This document shows, in pieces, positions 37,016-48,795 of a stretch of DNA of 64,000 nucleotides. This stretch comes from Cyrtodaria siliqua (Eukaryota > Mollusca > Bivalvia > Adapedonta > Hiatellidae). Under the pieces are notes generated by a model. It had not been told where the DNA came from, did no database searches, and worked only from the letters and a program-made list of their open reading frames with translations. Location of the stretch: positions 1 through 64,000 of the forward strand of contig JAWPHD010008279.1 in assembly GCA_037043455.1 (NCBI GenBank), written 5' to 3'. The translations under genes and the position numbers were made by a program. The stretch's first letter is position 1; every line of letters starts with the position of its first letter.

Positions 37016-37818
37016 GCTTACACGCAAAATGTGATGTGAAATGGGACACATTTTATGGGGACACATTTTATGGGCTATCATAATTTGGGTTCCACGGGAG
37101 CCCATGGGTTAAAGGAACAAAAATGGCTTATGCAGCCCTTAAGGTAATGCTATAAGGAAGCCCATGGCCAAATTTGGTTGCGCTAGGATAAAAAGTGTAA
37201 GAGATATAGACTTGTAAACACAGCTTACACGCAAACCTTGATGTGGGACGCCGACGCCGACGCCGGGGTGATTACATAAGCTCTCTTATTCTTCGAATAG
37301 TTGAGCTAATAATAGCTAACCGGAATGTCAGATGTGTTTTACAAGTGCGAACGAAGAAGTCAGATTGAACATTTCAGATGCGAACGGGAAGATTCAGATT
37401 GTTTTAAGTAATTTTTTCGCGTTTTTTGACGATTGCTAGGGTAACCTCTGTACATTTTGGATTGAAACTTAACACGAGTACTTGTTATATGTTACCTATA
37501 GACGTTTTCAGCGCACGCACTTAGTAGACATTGTGTTACCTTTTGACATATGGGACATATATGTATTGCGGTAAATAGTAAAGGAAATGCAATCTCAATT
37601 GTCATATGAAGACTAATATATTTTGAACAGTTGGTGTGTGATTTTAATGCCCCGAAGGGTGGGTATATAATAATCGCACCGTCCGTCCTTCCGTCCGTCA
37701 CACTTTCGTGTCCGATCAATAACTGACATTTATGGAGGGATTTTCACGCGCAAAATCCAGGTCCGTAGCTCCAAGGTCAAGGTCACCCTCGGACGTCAAA
37801 TCATGCCCTGTATTTTAA

Positions 37819-38159
37819 AGGGGGTACATCAGGATTTTTCTAGAAACATCTTAAATTATAAAATTGTTCATGATAAAACACTTATATCAATCAAAATATG
37901 ATGTTAGAACCATTTTGTTAATGTCTAAACTTTGAAAACACCATATAGCTAGAACGGAATCGGACGTAAAATGCTGAAATTAACCCTGGTGCGTCACCTA
38001 GGATAGCACATATTACTGTGCAGAATGAATTTCTTTGCAAATAAGGGTTAATTTTTAGGCTCATTCATTATGTTTTCTCCAAGTAGAATAGAAAATATCA
38101 ATATTTGTCAATTTTAAGTCGGACACCTAGACCCCCATGAAAAGCCTGATGTACTCCCT
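37819..38159. mobile_element. 341-bp TTAA-flanked MITE
   Basis: TTAA at 37815-37818 and 38160-38163. Inverted ends AGGGGGTACATCAGG and CCTGATGTACTCCCT. Inserted in the interspersed repeat around it. Ends are of the same AGGG type as 9565-9947 and 41077-41346. Confidence 0.85.
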
Positions 38160-38167
38160 TTAAGTCA

Positions 38168-38250
38168 TGCCAAATAAAAAATACCTCTGTTTCCGATGGC
38201 CCGACCGACCCTATTTTTAAGGCCCGACCCTAAAACGTTTTATGCAAAAA
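38168..38250. mobile_element. One end of a MITE related to 56999-57492
   Basis: GCCAAATAAAAAATACCTCT, TGGCCCGACCGACCC and GGCCCGACCCTAAAACGTTT correspond, in inverse orientation, to the right end at 57410-57492. The opposite end was not found. Confidence 0.6.
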
Positions 38251-38639
38251 TTAAAAAACAAAAATCTATTTGTTCTGAACATTGATTTGTCCCATAGCTT
38301 ATACACACACATGGCACACGTGTTCGCCAGAACAAGACGACGTGTCGCGCGCAAAATCCAGGTCCGCCGTTTTGTTGTGTTGAACACGTGTGAAACTCCT
38401 TCAATGGATGACAAAGTTATAGATCGGACATGACTTACATGACTTAACATCAACTGTAGTGCCATATGGCATGATTTGTCCTCTAAGTGTGACCTTGATC
38501 TTGGAGCTACGAATCTGGATTTTACGCGCGACACGTCGTCTTGTGGTGGTGCATACTTGCACCAGATTATATGTTAAACTTCCAAATATACCATTGTCGA
38601 AGTTTTAAGAATATGTTAAAGCTGTTAATAATCCCGATG

Positions 38640-38985
38640 ACACTTATTTAATCCAGATGATGATGTTTTATATTTCAACGAGCGTTTTGTAAACGAAGAG
38701 TTTGATATTATGTTTAAATAATTAGATGTAGTTATATGAACTGATGAAATCTTAAAGTCTATTAAGCAGTTAAAGAATGGTAAATGTGCCGGACCAGATA
38801 CTTATTTGAATCAATATTTTATAAATGGCACTTACAGATTAATGCCATTTTTGCTTTCATTGTTTAACTCTATATTAGATAACGGTATTTTCCCAAGTTC
38901 CTGGTCTGAAGGATATATCATACCTTTACATTAGAAAGGAGCCATTGACGATCCTACTAATTATTGTAGTCCACTCAGCCTGTGA
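38640..38985 (+). pseudogene. LINE reverse transcriptase fragment, N-terminal part
   Basis: The frame reads through DDDVLYFNERFVNEEFD, SIKQLKNGKCAGPDTYLNQY, PFLLSLFNSILDNGIFP and DDPTNY, the region before and including RT motif 1 of jockey/CR1-like LINEs. Stop codons occur after MFK, VVI and PLH, so it is dead. Part of it recurs at 55475-55617. 38986-39372 shows nothing. Confidence 0.8.
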
Positions 38986-41076
38986 AATTTTACCACTCAA
39001 CATCAAACTAATTGCAACAGAAATGATTTACTGATTTTCCGATAGTGACAAATATTGCGAAAAATCACAAAAATGTCTAGAAAAATCTAGATAGGGGAAA
39101 TATTTTTTTTTATAGCTCCTATAATTACGCTTTTCATAAAACAACACCAGATTTAGAGTTATTTGTAGCTGCTGCATTTTATTTGGAATAAGACATTTTA
39201 ATGATGTATTACACTATTAAGACCTTAATTAATCATAACAATTACATCTTTGAACAATTACAAAATACAGGTATATTTTAACGCTGTTTGTTGAAAAGTG
39301 CATATTGAATTACCCCACCCACTGAAATCACAATAGAGAAATTGCATATCAAAGGTAATGTTATGTTATATGCAGTAGGAACGCCACGGACCTATAACAT
39401 ACCAGTTCTGTTCGCATTTTAACTCCGCGAACATGGACTATTTCTTTGTATTTTACGGACTATTTTACGAATTTTCAACTAAAACAGACGCCATTTTTTT
39501 ACACCCGAAATTGGGCGCGCTACGTCGGCGAGCACTACGGGTACCTATGGAGTCTAACAACACGCGTACAGCGTTTCATACCGTAGATTATGTAAAAACT
39601 AATACCTTACCGGACGAAATAACGTCCCATTATGTGTCAACACGATGCAGTGTTGGTGACTGACAGGTCACCGTGACATAACTTGACACGTGAAATTGAC
39701 ATGTTGTTGCAAGTTGGATTTGGGATTATTGTCTGCTGCTGGAGGTCCATGATCAAGGTATTTGTTTTTTCATTAAAATGTGTTTGTTAATAAACAGTAC
39801 ACACCCCTTTTAGATCGTGCATATTTAGACATTGGCCAAATACAGTGCCTAAAAAAGTAGTGTATAGTGTATAATAGAAAGTTCATAATCACTATACGTG
39901 TTTTTCGTGTACTCCGATCTTTCCAGTAACTGGATGTACTGTAAACTGTAGAACGTTTCGTGGAATAAAACAATTCCTAGTAGAAATGCAATCAATGTCC
40001 CCCGCACCCCGCCCCCACCCAAGTACGGTAGATGGGGGTGTGGGGGTAGATGGAGCTTGCATACCGAAAACAAGGAGGGGGTAAGAAAACTAGAAACCCC
40101 CTCCACCCCCACCCCTCAGATGCATGAATGTAAATAGTTAGCGTTGTCTCTATATCGTTATGTTATCCCCATTTCCTCGCACATTCGTGAATACATAACC
40201 CGATACAACTACCATTGAAACAATGTAATCTGCCATAGACATTTGAATGAAATCGGTCAGATTCATATTTATGTACAGTAAAGTTTTGAGGCAAGGAAGT
40301 GATTTTGAATTTACATTTATTTACATTCTGTTGCAAAAAAAACAACGCAATTTCGAGAAAGTACATTTCACTTAAAAGCCTTTAAGGGGGTGTAGCTACT
40401 ACGCTTGCCTCCAGTGTGTCTCAAAAGAAATGACTATTCTATGGGCTGGAAATATGCTGTGAAAGTGGAACAATGTTTTTAATGGATCTCCAGTTGGGCT
40501 ACATTATATTTTACATGTATAATGAATGATGAGAGATGTCTTTATTACATTAACAGTGTTATTGAGCACAAGTAGTATTCATGCTTTATTCAATTTAGTT
40601 ATTTTATCTTTTCTTTTTTAAATATTCATATTTATGTACAGTAACATAGATCTACATACACATATGTGTACATATATATCCATGACAGTAAGTAGAATTT
40701 TGAGTTTTCCTTTTTAAATATGTTACATTATGTATAACAAAGGATAAACTATGTCTGTTTGATCATTGACATTGGACTGATGTTGTTTTTCAGAGAGGCT
40801 TCAAATGTGAATCGTGCCCTTGAGCAGCTCTAAGTGAATTGATACTGACGACTTCAGAATGTCAAGCCGTATAAAATGCCATTGGATCATATGGAGGTAA
40901 GAGCCTTTTTAAAAATTGTTTGCACTTGTGTAGTTCTTTAAATGGAGCTTGTGTTATGCTTGCACGGTGCTGTTCAAAGTTAGAGTAAAAATAGTTCAGT
41001 GATAGTGCAGCGTGATTGTCATATGAGCTCGTGTAAACTACATGTACTGGATACATGCGAAAACAAGTTGTGTTAA

Positions 41077-41346
41077 AGGGACACTAGGCAGTCTTTATTT
41101 GTTTAAAACTTCTAGAGTTCGGTTAATTTTTCTGCATAGTTTGCATTTGTGCATCATTAATATTATTTATTAGAATAGTTCAGAAGAAATTGTTTTACAC
41201 ATTACTTACTGTTGATAATAGTGCACCTATAATAATTTATTTAACTTTTAATGCAAGCAGGTTTAAATTTAACATGTTACCAGGTTAACAAATGGAGATG
41301 CTAATGTTAAAGCTTGATAAATACTTCAAGATTGCCGTGTGTCCTT
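41077..41346. mobile_element. 270-bp TTAA-flanked MITE
   Basis: TTAA at 41073-41076 and 41347-41350. Imperfect inverted ends AGGGACACTAGGCAGTC and GATTGCCGTGTGTCCTT. Single ends of the same type (TTAAAGGGACAC) occur at 41390 and 43533. Confidence 0.65.
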
Positions 41347-41939
41347 TTAACATCATCTAATTGGTCTATGTGATGGGTCCTCAATTTATTAAAGGGACAC
41401 AGAGCAAATTTCCAATCTTGTGTCTGTTTTACACATTTTCACATCAGAACAGACCACACATCTACAAAAGTGTCTTCTCAACTGCCCTATTTAATCATGT
41501 TTTATTTCTAAAACTAGCGGCATCACCAGGTTTTGAGAGAGAAAATAAATAGTTTTATATTAATGTTTTCTCCCCATGTAAAATGACCTTACTAAGTCAT
41601 TAAAGTAAAATATCCTATGAAGAAAACGTGTAAAATTTAACAATTTTAGATTTTTGGCCAGACTTGTATTTTATTCCCCTTCTAGTAAAAATGGCTTATA
41701 GAACATTGCACCCTCTGTCAGATTTAACTTTCCTTATAATAGATTCTTGCTGTACTGTTGGGTGAAACATACATTAAAATGGTTCTATAATCATGTCAGT
41801 TCAATCATATACTCGTATGATACACAATATAATATGTATTGACCCTTTACTTGATGTGCCATTTACTCAGTTTTGGTCAAGGGACGTTTATAGCATATCG
41901 GCTTTGAATCCTGTGAACACTGATTCAATTCTTACTGGC

Positions 41940-42170
41940 GCCACTGGGTTACTTCGATGTGTCCTGCTAGCCTCGTTCGTCTGATGGGAACGTAAACCGG
42001 GTGGTCCTGTGTATCGGAGTCTGTCCTCCCTCCAAGCACGTTAAAAGAACCATAGGTATCTAATCGGTAGTAAGCGTAGGGCAGGGTTCCTGGATGCCTA
42101 TGTATCTTTCCTCCTCTCTTTCGGGCGGTTCGAAATAACCTAAACAACGTGTTGATGAGGCGTTAAACAA
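41940..42170 (+). repeat. SINE-like repeat
   Basis: CGTCTGATGGGAACGTAAAC, CCTGTGTATCGGAGTC, GCACGTTAAAAGAACC and a GAGGCGTTAAACAAT tail. Head not intact. Confidence 0.55.
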
Positions 42171-42855
42171 TAATTAAATTTTAAACTGTCCCATTCCCCT
42201 AAATATGCCCTAGATCCCTCTCGCAACACCTGATTCAAATTGAATACTCTGCTCGACTTATATTAACTTTTTATTCATGTCTTTCTTTTCTTTCAGTCTG
42301 CACGTCATGTGGAAGAAGACTCCATGTACACCACTGGCCAGAGTCAATGCTGAAGTTTATGTTCGCTCAATTATTTGCTTAATAAAGTATACATATGAAC
42401 TAAAATATTGTCTTTATGATTATGTCTTCCACCACAAAGTGGTAGGTGAGACAGATTAGATTTGGCCTTTCCGTTCGTCTGTCACACATCTTGTCTGCGC
42501 TACTTGTTGGATTTTGACGAAACTTTGTACAAACTCTTTATTACTTTCTCTGAAGCTAATTTCATAAAACTTCATACTTTAAATGCCTTTGGTGAAATGA
42601 TAATCCCTGTTTATTTTGAAGTCAGTAGTTGAAAGGTCCGTTACCATGACCGGAAAATGAAAAGTATTGCCCACACAGTTTTTCCTCTTACCTAAAGCAA
42701 ATTTCATGAAACTTCATTGTTGGACAGTGGAAAGAGGATGATCGTTTGATTTTTAGGTAAAAGGTCAAGTTCCCTGCAGACATCCACTATCCAAGGATAA
42801 GCATATGTTACAACACACATGTTATAATATTAATGGTATAATATATGAATATTTT

Positions 42856-42961
42856 CTTGCACAATGTTGAATCCAGTAAAACAAGTGGTTTTGTTCACCG
42901 ATACTGTCGCCTGTGAACCAAACCACTTGTTGTTAAATTACAGGATTCAACAGTGTGTAAG
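42856..42961. repeat. 106-bp interrupted palindrome
   Basis: CTTGCACAATGTTGAATCC...ACAAGTGGTTTTGTTCAC pairs with GTGAACCAAACCACTTGTTG...GGATTCAACAGTGTGTAAG around a 13-base loop. Foldback-like; no coding. Confidence 0.8.
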
Positions 42962-43659
42962 ACATATTCCGATCATCCATTTTTTTTTTTAAATCATAAA
43001 TTAAAAAATATATATATTAAAACAAACAAAACATGCTATTTGATGAAAACAGACGTATTCAAATTTTCAAAATAGCAATATTCGCAGAATATAGTAGATT
43101 TCAACTGCTGAAAACAAACATGTATTTTTTTCCAGGAAATAATACTTCTATGAATATAGTATATATGTTCAGGGAAATGTTTAATATGTCTGTTTTCAAA
43201 TACTACAAATCGTAACGCACCGCACATGTATATTCAGTATTTACTTTCAATATAGTAGTGAGTATGACTGCGTTCTGGGACCATATAAATATAAAAGAAT
43301 AATATATATAAATATATATATATATAACTATATATGCCCTATAAATATAAACGAACCGCACTTTTTGGATTCACGCGTACAGTGTTTCACAACACCACAA
43401 ATCTGGCAAAGTGCTCCATTGACACAATGTCATTTCCACGTTTATGTTATGAAAACTTCGAGTCTACACATAATCATGTTTGTTACCGACAGTAGCATGT
43501 ATGTTACTCGTCAGTCATTTATTTACTTGGTTAAAGGGACACATGCCAATCTTGCTTTCTTTAAAACTCGAGTCGCCCCCTCAGTTTTAAACGAACAGTT
43601 AAAAGAATATACTTCTTTCTGCCTGTTAAACTTATATTAGTTTATCGATTTTTTCTGAT

Positions 43660-45240
43660 TTCGAAAATTAACTCTGCAACGAATGTTGCCGCCAAAATGA
43701 TTTCAATTTCCGATATACCGTTGCAACATTGTTTGTTAAAAATAAATTGGCCACTCTGACATAAACCCAAAGCATGTATAGATAAAAAATTTAGTGTTAA
43801 ATACATGAACACATGCATTTTAAATATATGTGTTTACATAACGAAATTATTTAATTGTTTCTGTAGCCGGTCGTCTTTCCTTAATGAATATGAATGTTGC
43901 CGTCTTTGGGTCGGACGGTCCTGTTACTTAATTCGTACTTGTCTCAGTTTATTGAAATTCTACATATATACAGAGGAGAGATGTATCTATATGATTTTGT
44001 TATTATGCTCGCTGCTAAAATGACGAAATAAATCGATTTGAATAAAAGGCGCATTCACAGCAATACACAACATTTTGTGTGTACGGGTTGGAGGGGGGAA
44101 ACCCACGGGGTTGGAGGGATACTACCGTAATGTTGCTCTCATAAATACTGTTAACATACTACATCAATAATATAACAACTACTGAACAATGCTGAAATCG
44201 ATTTATCTTTATAAATGAATTCATAATTCCACAATTTTATTCCGTGCGAAGATCGATTTGGAACGTCGATTTGGCGTATTTAAACGATTACGGTGTACTT
44301 TGTTAATTTTCGGGGGAAAAAAGTACTTGCCTCCGATTTTTTTTATATTTTACATATCTACAGAGGAAAGATGTATTTACGCGTACATGCTTTTGTTTTT
44401 TTCTCTCGCTTCTAAAATGATGAAATAAATCAAATTTGATTAAAACTGCGCATTAGCAGCCTAATCAATACGGTATGGAGGGTGGTGGGGGTGGAATGAG
44501 GGGCGGGGCTGCAGGGCTGAGAAAAACGGTGAACATTCTACTCTAATAATTTATTAAATACAGAACAATGTTGAAATCAATATATCTCTTAAAAAGGATT
44601 TCACAATTTCATGGTTTTATATCCCGCGTGTACATTAACTTCGAAAGGCGATTGTTCATATTTTAGCGAACACGGTGTACTTTGTTAATTTTGGGGGGAA
44701 ACAAGTACTTTTTTCTGATTGACTTTACATTTTGGGTTTTAATAGTAGACATGTCAATGAACACTTTCGTGAAAATAAATTCATTCTCGCTGTTAAAACT
44801 TTTTTTTTTTGCATTTTTTTCGGATTCAGAAAATTAGCACTGCAACATATATTTTCACAATCCTCATTTCCTTTCCCGACGTACCGTTACAATTTTGTTT
44901 GTTAAAACCTATTCTGAGCACTCCGGCATAAACCAAAAGCATGTATAGATCAGAAATTTAATCTGGAATGCATGGATACATACATTTGAAATATATGTAT
45001 TGAAATAATGGAATTATTTCATTTATTGTGTACCCGGTCGCGTCTGTAAATGTATATGCATTATGCCGTCTTTGAGTCCGTGGGTCATGTTAGTTAATTT
45101 TGGGGGGAAAAAAGTACTTGTCTCCGATTTCATTAAAAATTTGCATATGGACAAAGGAAAGATTTATCTACGCGTACATGCATTTGTTTTTATTCTCGCT
45201 TCTAAAATGACAAAATAAATCGATTTTGATTTAAAAGCGC
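43660..45240. repeat. Diverged direct duplication of about 1.16 kb
   Basis: AGCATGTATAGAT(A/C)A(A/G)AAATTT, the GTTGCCGTCTTTG(G/A)GTC block and the GATGTATTTACGCGTACATG / CGCTTCTAAAATGA block occur in order around 43680-44050, again partly at 44320-44460 and at 44840-45240. Lies in the right half of the candidate TIR element. Confidence 0.65.
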
Positions 45241-45544
45241 ATTTTTGTCAATTTAAACATTAAAACAACCTAAATTCATCCCTTTGAAAAATACCTTTAA
45301 CTATTAATGGGAATTACACGAAGTGTACACCAATTCTGTTCGACCAATGTAGTTTGTGAATATTATTACTTTAACAACGATCTGTGATTGTGTTTTGTCA
45401 TAATCACAGTTTATAAATAAGAGGTGAAGAAATCTGACCAGTGACAATTTTCCCGATAATGTCATTTTGTTATCGATTTTATCACGTGACCTTGTTTGAT
45501 AAATATCCCTACGCCATAGGGCTGGCGTTCCTACTGATGCATTT

Positions 45545-45840
45545 CTTGTTACAGTTTAAGACAAATACTCAAATTAAGATTGATGATGAAGTGTTGGGTT
45601 AATATATTGGCCTCTATATGGTAGCCGTCGGCATTGTCGGCAGCTATTAATATCCCATTGCTAGCATCATTCCTTGATAATTATTTTTGGAAGAATGAAA
45701 GGTAAATACTTAAGATTTATGGTGAAGCGCCGGGTGTTGGGGTGGGGTGTGTGAGTGGAGGGCGGATAATATATTGACCACTATATTGTAGCTGTCGGCA
45801 ATGATTTATTAATCCATTGTTAGCGTTATTGTTAACCTCA
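45545..45840. repeat. Two-copy diverged tandem duplication
   Basis: GAT(G/T)(A/T)TGGTGAAG...TAATATATTG(G/A)CC(T/A)CTATAT(G)GTAGC(C/T)GTCGGCA...CCATTG(C/T)TAGC occurs at 45580-45670 and 45715-45825. 45840-46230 has no supported feature. Confidence 0.6.
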
Positions 45841-46224
45841 TTCGTAATGGTCATACCAACTTACGCTGTAACTGCGCACAATTATTAAAAATACCATAAT
45901 AATAGTCATCGTAGAGCTCAAAGGTTTTTAGACAATTCTTTAAATATATATAACTGTTCCTACACAAAACTATCACAACACCATGGGTAAATATCCGTAT
46001 ATAGTTTAGCATTTATACTATAGTAATTGTTGTTGCAGCATACTTGTAAGTTATACTAGTCGACTTCTATGCCATAATTCGCAATGTTAATTACTAGTAT
46101 ATCAATAACTCGTAGCTTTCATTATTGATGCCAAATCTAGTACAATATCGCGAAAAGCTTGAATACCCCTTACCGATTTATATATTATTTGCAACTTGAT
46201 TTGCATGAGCATTAGCCCTTTTTA

Positions 46225-46440
46225 GGATTGATCAGTATAGACACCCAGTCACATTATACTGACACCAGGCTGACCAGTCCTAGCACTACCCTTTATATGC
46301 TGATATGCTGAGCGTCAAGCAATGGAGCTACTAGTATCATTTTTCTAGTCATTGGTATGACCAGGTTGGGTATTGAACCCACGACATCCCGCATGCGAGG
46401 CGGGTGATCTACCATTACGCCACCGCTGTGGTTCTTAGCA
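46225..46440 (-). repeat. tRNA-derived SINE with intact A and B boxes
   Basis: From 46440 on the minus strand: A box TGGCGTAATGG, anticodon stem CCCGC/GCGGG, B box GGTTCAATACC. The body runs to GGACTGGTCAGCCTGGTGTC and GTGACTGGGTGT, matching the copy at 1-195. The acceptor stem does not close, so this is a SINE head rather than a tRNA gene. Confidence 0.75.
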
Positions 46441-46444
46441 TTTA

Positions 46445-48225
46445 TAATTGTGTCATGCCAAACTGCAAGGTGAGGTGAAGTACTAATACTGCCTAATTAC
46501 AGGTAGTTTGTATTAATGTTATAGGCATAGATATACACAATTTACCGTTCTGATCAATGCAAGAGATCTATCAAGACACTACCACAACCTATCCTGGTCA
46601 CCACTTATTATTACAAGTGATATTTTCAAGAATGAGTCATGTTAGAAAAGCACTAGAAGAGGATGTTGACATTTGAAACCTCTTCACTTATGCTCTCATA
46701 GTAAACTATTATTAATTTAGTCCATAATTTTGAGTAGAAAACATATAAGCCAGAAAATATTACCGCCAAATTTCGTGTTTATCTGATTTCCTTTCTGATT
46801 TGAAATAATTTTGCTTTTTTTGGTATGCTAACTGTTTAATGTGTGTTGATACATGTTTGTCATGTAAACACTACATATACTGTAAAATGACCCGTTGGCC
46901 CTGCTTCATAGTAAGCAAGGTCATTCATAGGGCACAATGCAAAAGTGCACTAGTTCTTAAATGTGTTCGTGATATGAAATTGAAATGATACATTTGGCAT
47001 ATGTTTCAAAGTATTATTATATTCTATTGAGTTGATTGCGTAGGCTCCTAAGTGATAAGTCTTTCACAAACTATGTTAATTATTTGATTTTGCGTTTGTA
47101 TTAGCATATCCTGGCTGTAAGTTACTGTAAGGCTCTATGCATATCAACAGAGTAGTAACTGCATTAACAACATACAATTAAAAGGTTAAAGAAATACCCC
47201 GCCAAATAATGGCAAAATTACACTACAAAACCGTTTATTAAAACTATCCACGTGTTCAGGTCATATACTTATGTATATGTACCGATTAAACGTATTCACG
47301 GGTTCGTAAAATACGCGAATAAAATATGCGTCAAAATAATTATGGGCTGATAACTCTTAATTTGACGCTGCAGTTTTGGAGTTTGGCCTGGCTGGTTAAA
47401 GCCGTTTATATTGTGTCTATAGAGTTTGGATTCTCAAAATGTGTAAGTTAGGATTCTCAAAATGTTTTAGTTATATACAGGTTTAGAAACGGTGTATGTT
47501 GTAAAATTTGCCACTGGAAGGGACTTTAACATGCCATAATCTGACCCAAAAGTATATTCCAAGGAGCAAGGGTCATATTGGTTATATTTTTCTAGCAACG
47601 AATTGCCAAACATCAAGTTTGTTACAAGGGACAGTATACATGTAAGTGATCACAGTTATAATCTAAAATATGTCGTATTATGACTATAATTTTGTACTGA
47701 CAATAGTTTGGGCGCAAAAATACTGTAATTTTGTATTGCAAATAAAAATAACACACTAACAGTTTAGAAAAATGTATTATATAACTTAATAACCATGAGT
47801 TTTTCAAAACGGGATTTCTAGCCTGAGTGAGAGTTTGCACAAACAAACGAGTGCGCTAGCATGTGTTCGTTTATTTGGACGTATTGTCATGAGTATCATC
47901 ACTCGGTATTGAAAAACTCATGGTAATAAAACTCTTTATACTTTCCTTATCTCTCTCCAAAGTTATTATCAAAGAAGCCTGGATCGCAGAGGTCATGTTT
48001 TGCTAACAAAGAATGCATAAAGTTTATGTAAGTCAAGCAATAAGAAGGATCCTTAATCAAGGTATTGTTTTTTTATCAAGCACAGTCAGATATGTACATA
48101 TATAGATAAGTGTGTTCTTAAAGCTTCGTCAGTCATACTGCGACTATCTAATGCTTTTTACAATAACAGATAACAGTTTCTGTGCAGATAAAGTGTTTCT
48201 GTTGCAAATACTTAAAGAAATAACA
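46445..48225. other. No recognisable feature
   Basis: AT-rich sequence with only short chance frames. Confidence 0.3.
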
Positions 48226-48227
48226 TT

Positions 48228-48345
48228 TTAATGCCAAAAAGAAATATAAAAAGATCGGACAGGGAAAGTAGCATTCAAGGAGGACAGTCAACCACAAAAC
48301 ACAGAAACAAACACGCAAGCAGACAAACAAGAAGGCTTGGGTATT
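48228..48345 (-). repeat. Fragment of the repeat at 36711-37015
   Basis: AAAAGATCGGACAGGGAAAG, GTAGCATTCAAGGAGGACAG and TCAACCACAAAACACAGAAA are the inverse of the 3' part of that repeat. Confidence 0.7.
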
Positions 48346-48795
48346 TATAGTTGCCGACAATGCCGACGATTATCATACATTAGTCAATGTTTCACCCCCA
48401 GTGCTTACGCGTCGAACTTATTATGAAAGTTTACACAAAAATGTTCTATTTTCCGTTATAGCTTTCAATGTGAGCGGACGTGTATATCTGAGCTCCTTCA
48501 AAGTGTGGATTATTGTAAAAACTTTCATAGTGATAAATATAATTTTTATATGGATAGAATTGTAATGGAAAGGACACTTTGGTGAGAACGTTTTATTTTA
48601 AAATTATTTAAAAACAAAAATGTTATTACCAGAAACAAAATAGACAATAGAAATTAAAAATTATAACACCTATATAATAGATCGTATCTACACTACCTGC
48701 TTATATGGTAATATATAGGACGATGCCCGGAGGTCAATTTAACCTGTCCGGCTAATCTACGCTGAAAACCGTATATTGAAAAACGGTAAATCACA

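Larger units (their letters stand above)
35011..37309 (+). mobile_element. Tandem-core-family element with G-rich insert
   Basis: Opens AGCTCGACTATTCGATTTTT and closes with hairpin AGCTCTCTTATTC / GAATAGTTGAGCT then AA. Inside are the G-rich array (35330-36120) and about three units of a roughly 195-bp core (GGGTTCC(T/A)(T/C)GGGAGCCCA, AACACAGCTTACACGCAAA) at 36225-37255. A SINE-like repeat interrupts the cores at 36711-37015. Confidence 0.6.
37645..38575. repeat. Interspersed repeat, interrupted by MITEs
   Basis: Left part: TTTTAATGCCCCGAAGGGTG, CCGTCCGTCACACTTTCGTG, GCGCAAAATCCAGGTCCGTA. Right part: TCCTTCAATGGATGACAAAG, GTGACCTTGATCTTGGAGCT, GCGCGACACGTCGTCTTG, ending in GGTGCATACTTGCACC. 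A piece of the right part recurs at 56947-56992. No gene. Confidence 0.6.
39749..42459 (+). other. Candidate small spliced transcript, possibly coding
   Basis: Three pieces have good splice signals: an exon ending CAAG|GTATTT at 39757; an exon 40794-40896 between TGTTTTTCAG and GAG|GTAAGA; and an exon from 42297 after CTTTCTTTTCTTTCAG. An ATG at 40859 joins in frame across the last junction to give 66 aa ending at 42459. An AATAAA lies at about 42379, before that stop, which argues for a non-coding or alternatively ended RNA. No homology recognised. All three lie inside the candidate TIR element. Confidence 0.25.
39373..45536. mobile_element. Candidate 6.16-kb TIR element
   Basis: CAGTAGGAACGCCA at 39373-39386 is matched by its exact inverse at 45523-45536. 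A further CCTAT lies at similar depth inside each end. ATG flanks both sides (39370-39372 and 45537-45539), fitting a 3-bp duplication. No transposase could be recognised. The pairing could also join two unrelated copies of one family. Confidence 0.45.

Noticed and set aside
43365..43640. 91-codon plus frame
   Set aside because: Crosses a TTAAAGGGACAC MITE end and a diverged duplication; no supporting features.
46366..46440. tRNA-Ala (CGC) gene on the minus strand
   Set aside because: A and B boxes and anticodon stem are present, but the acceptor stem does not pair and a SINE body shared with 1-195 follows.
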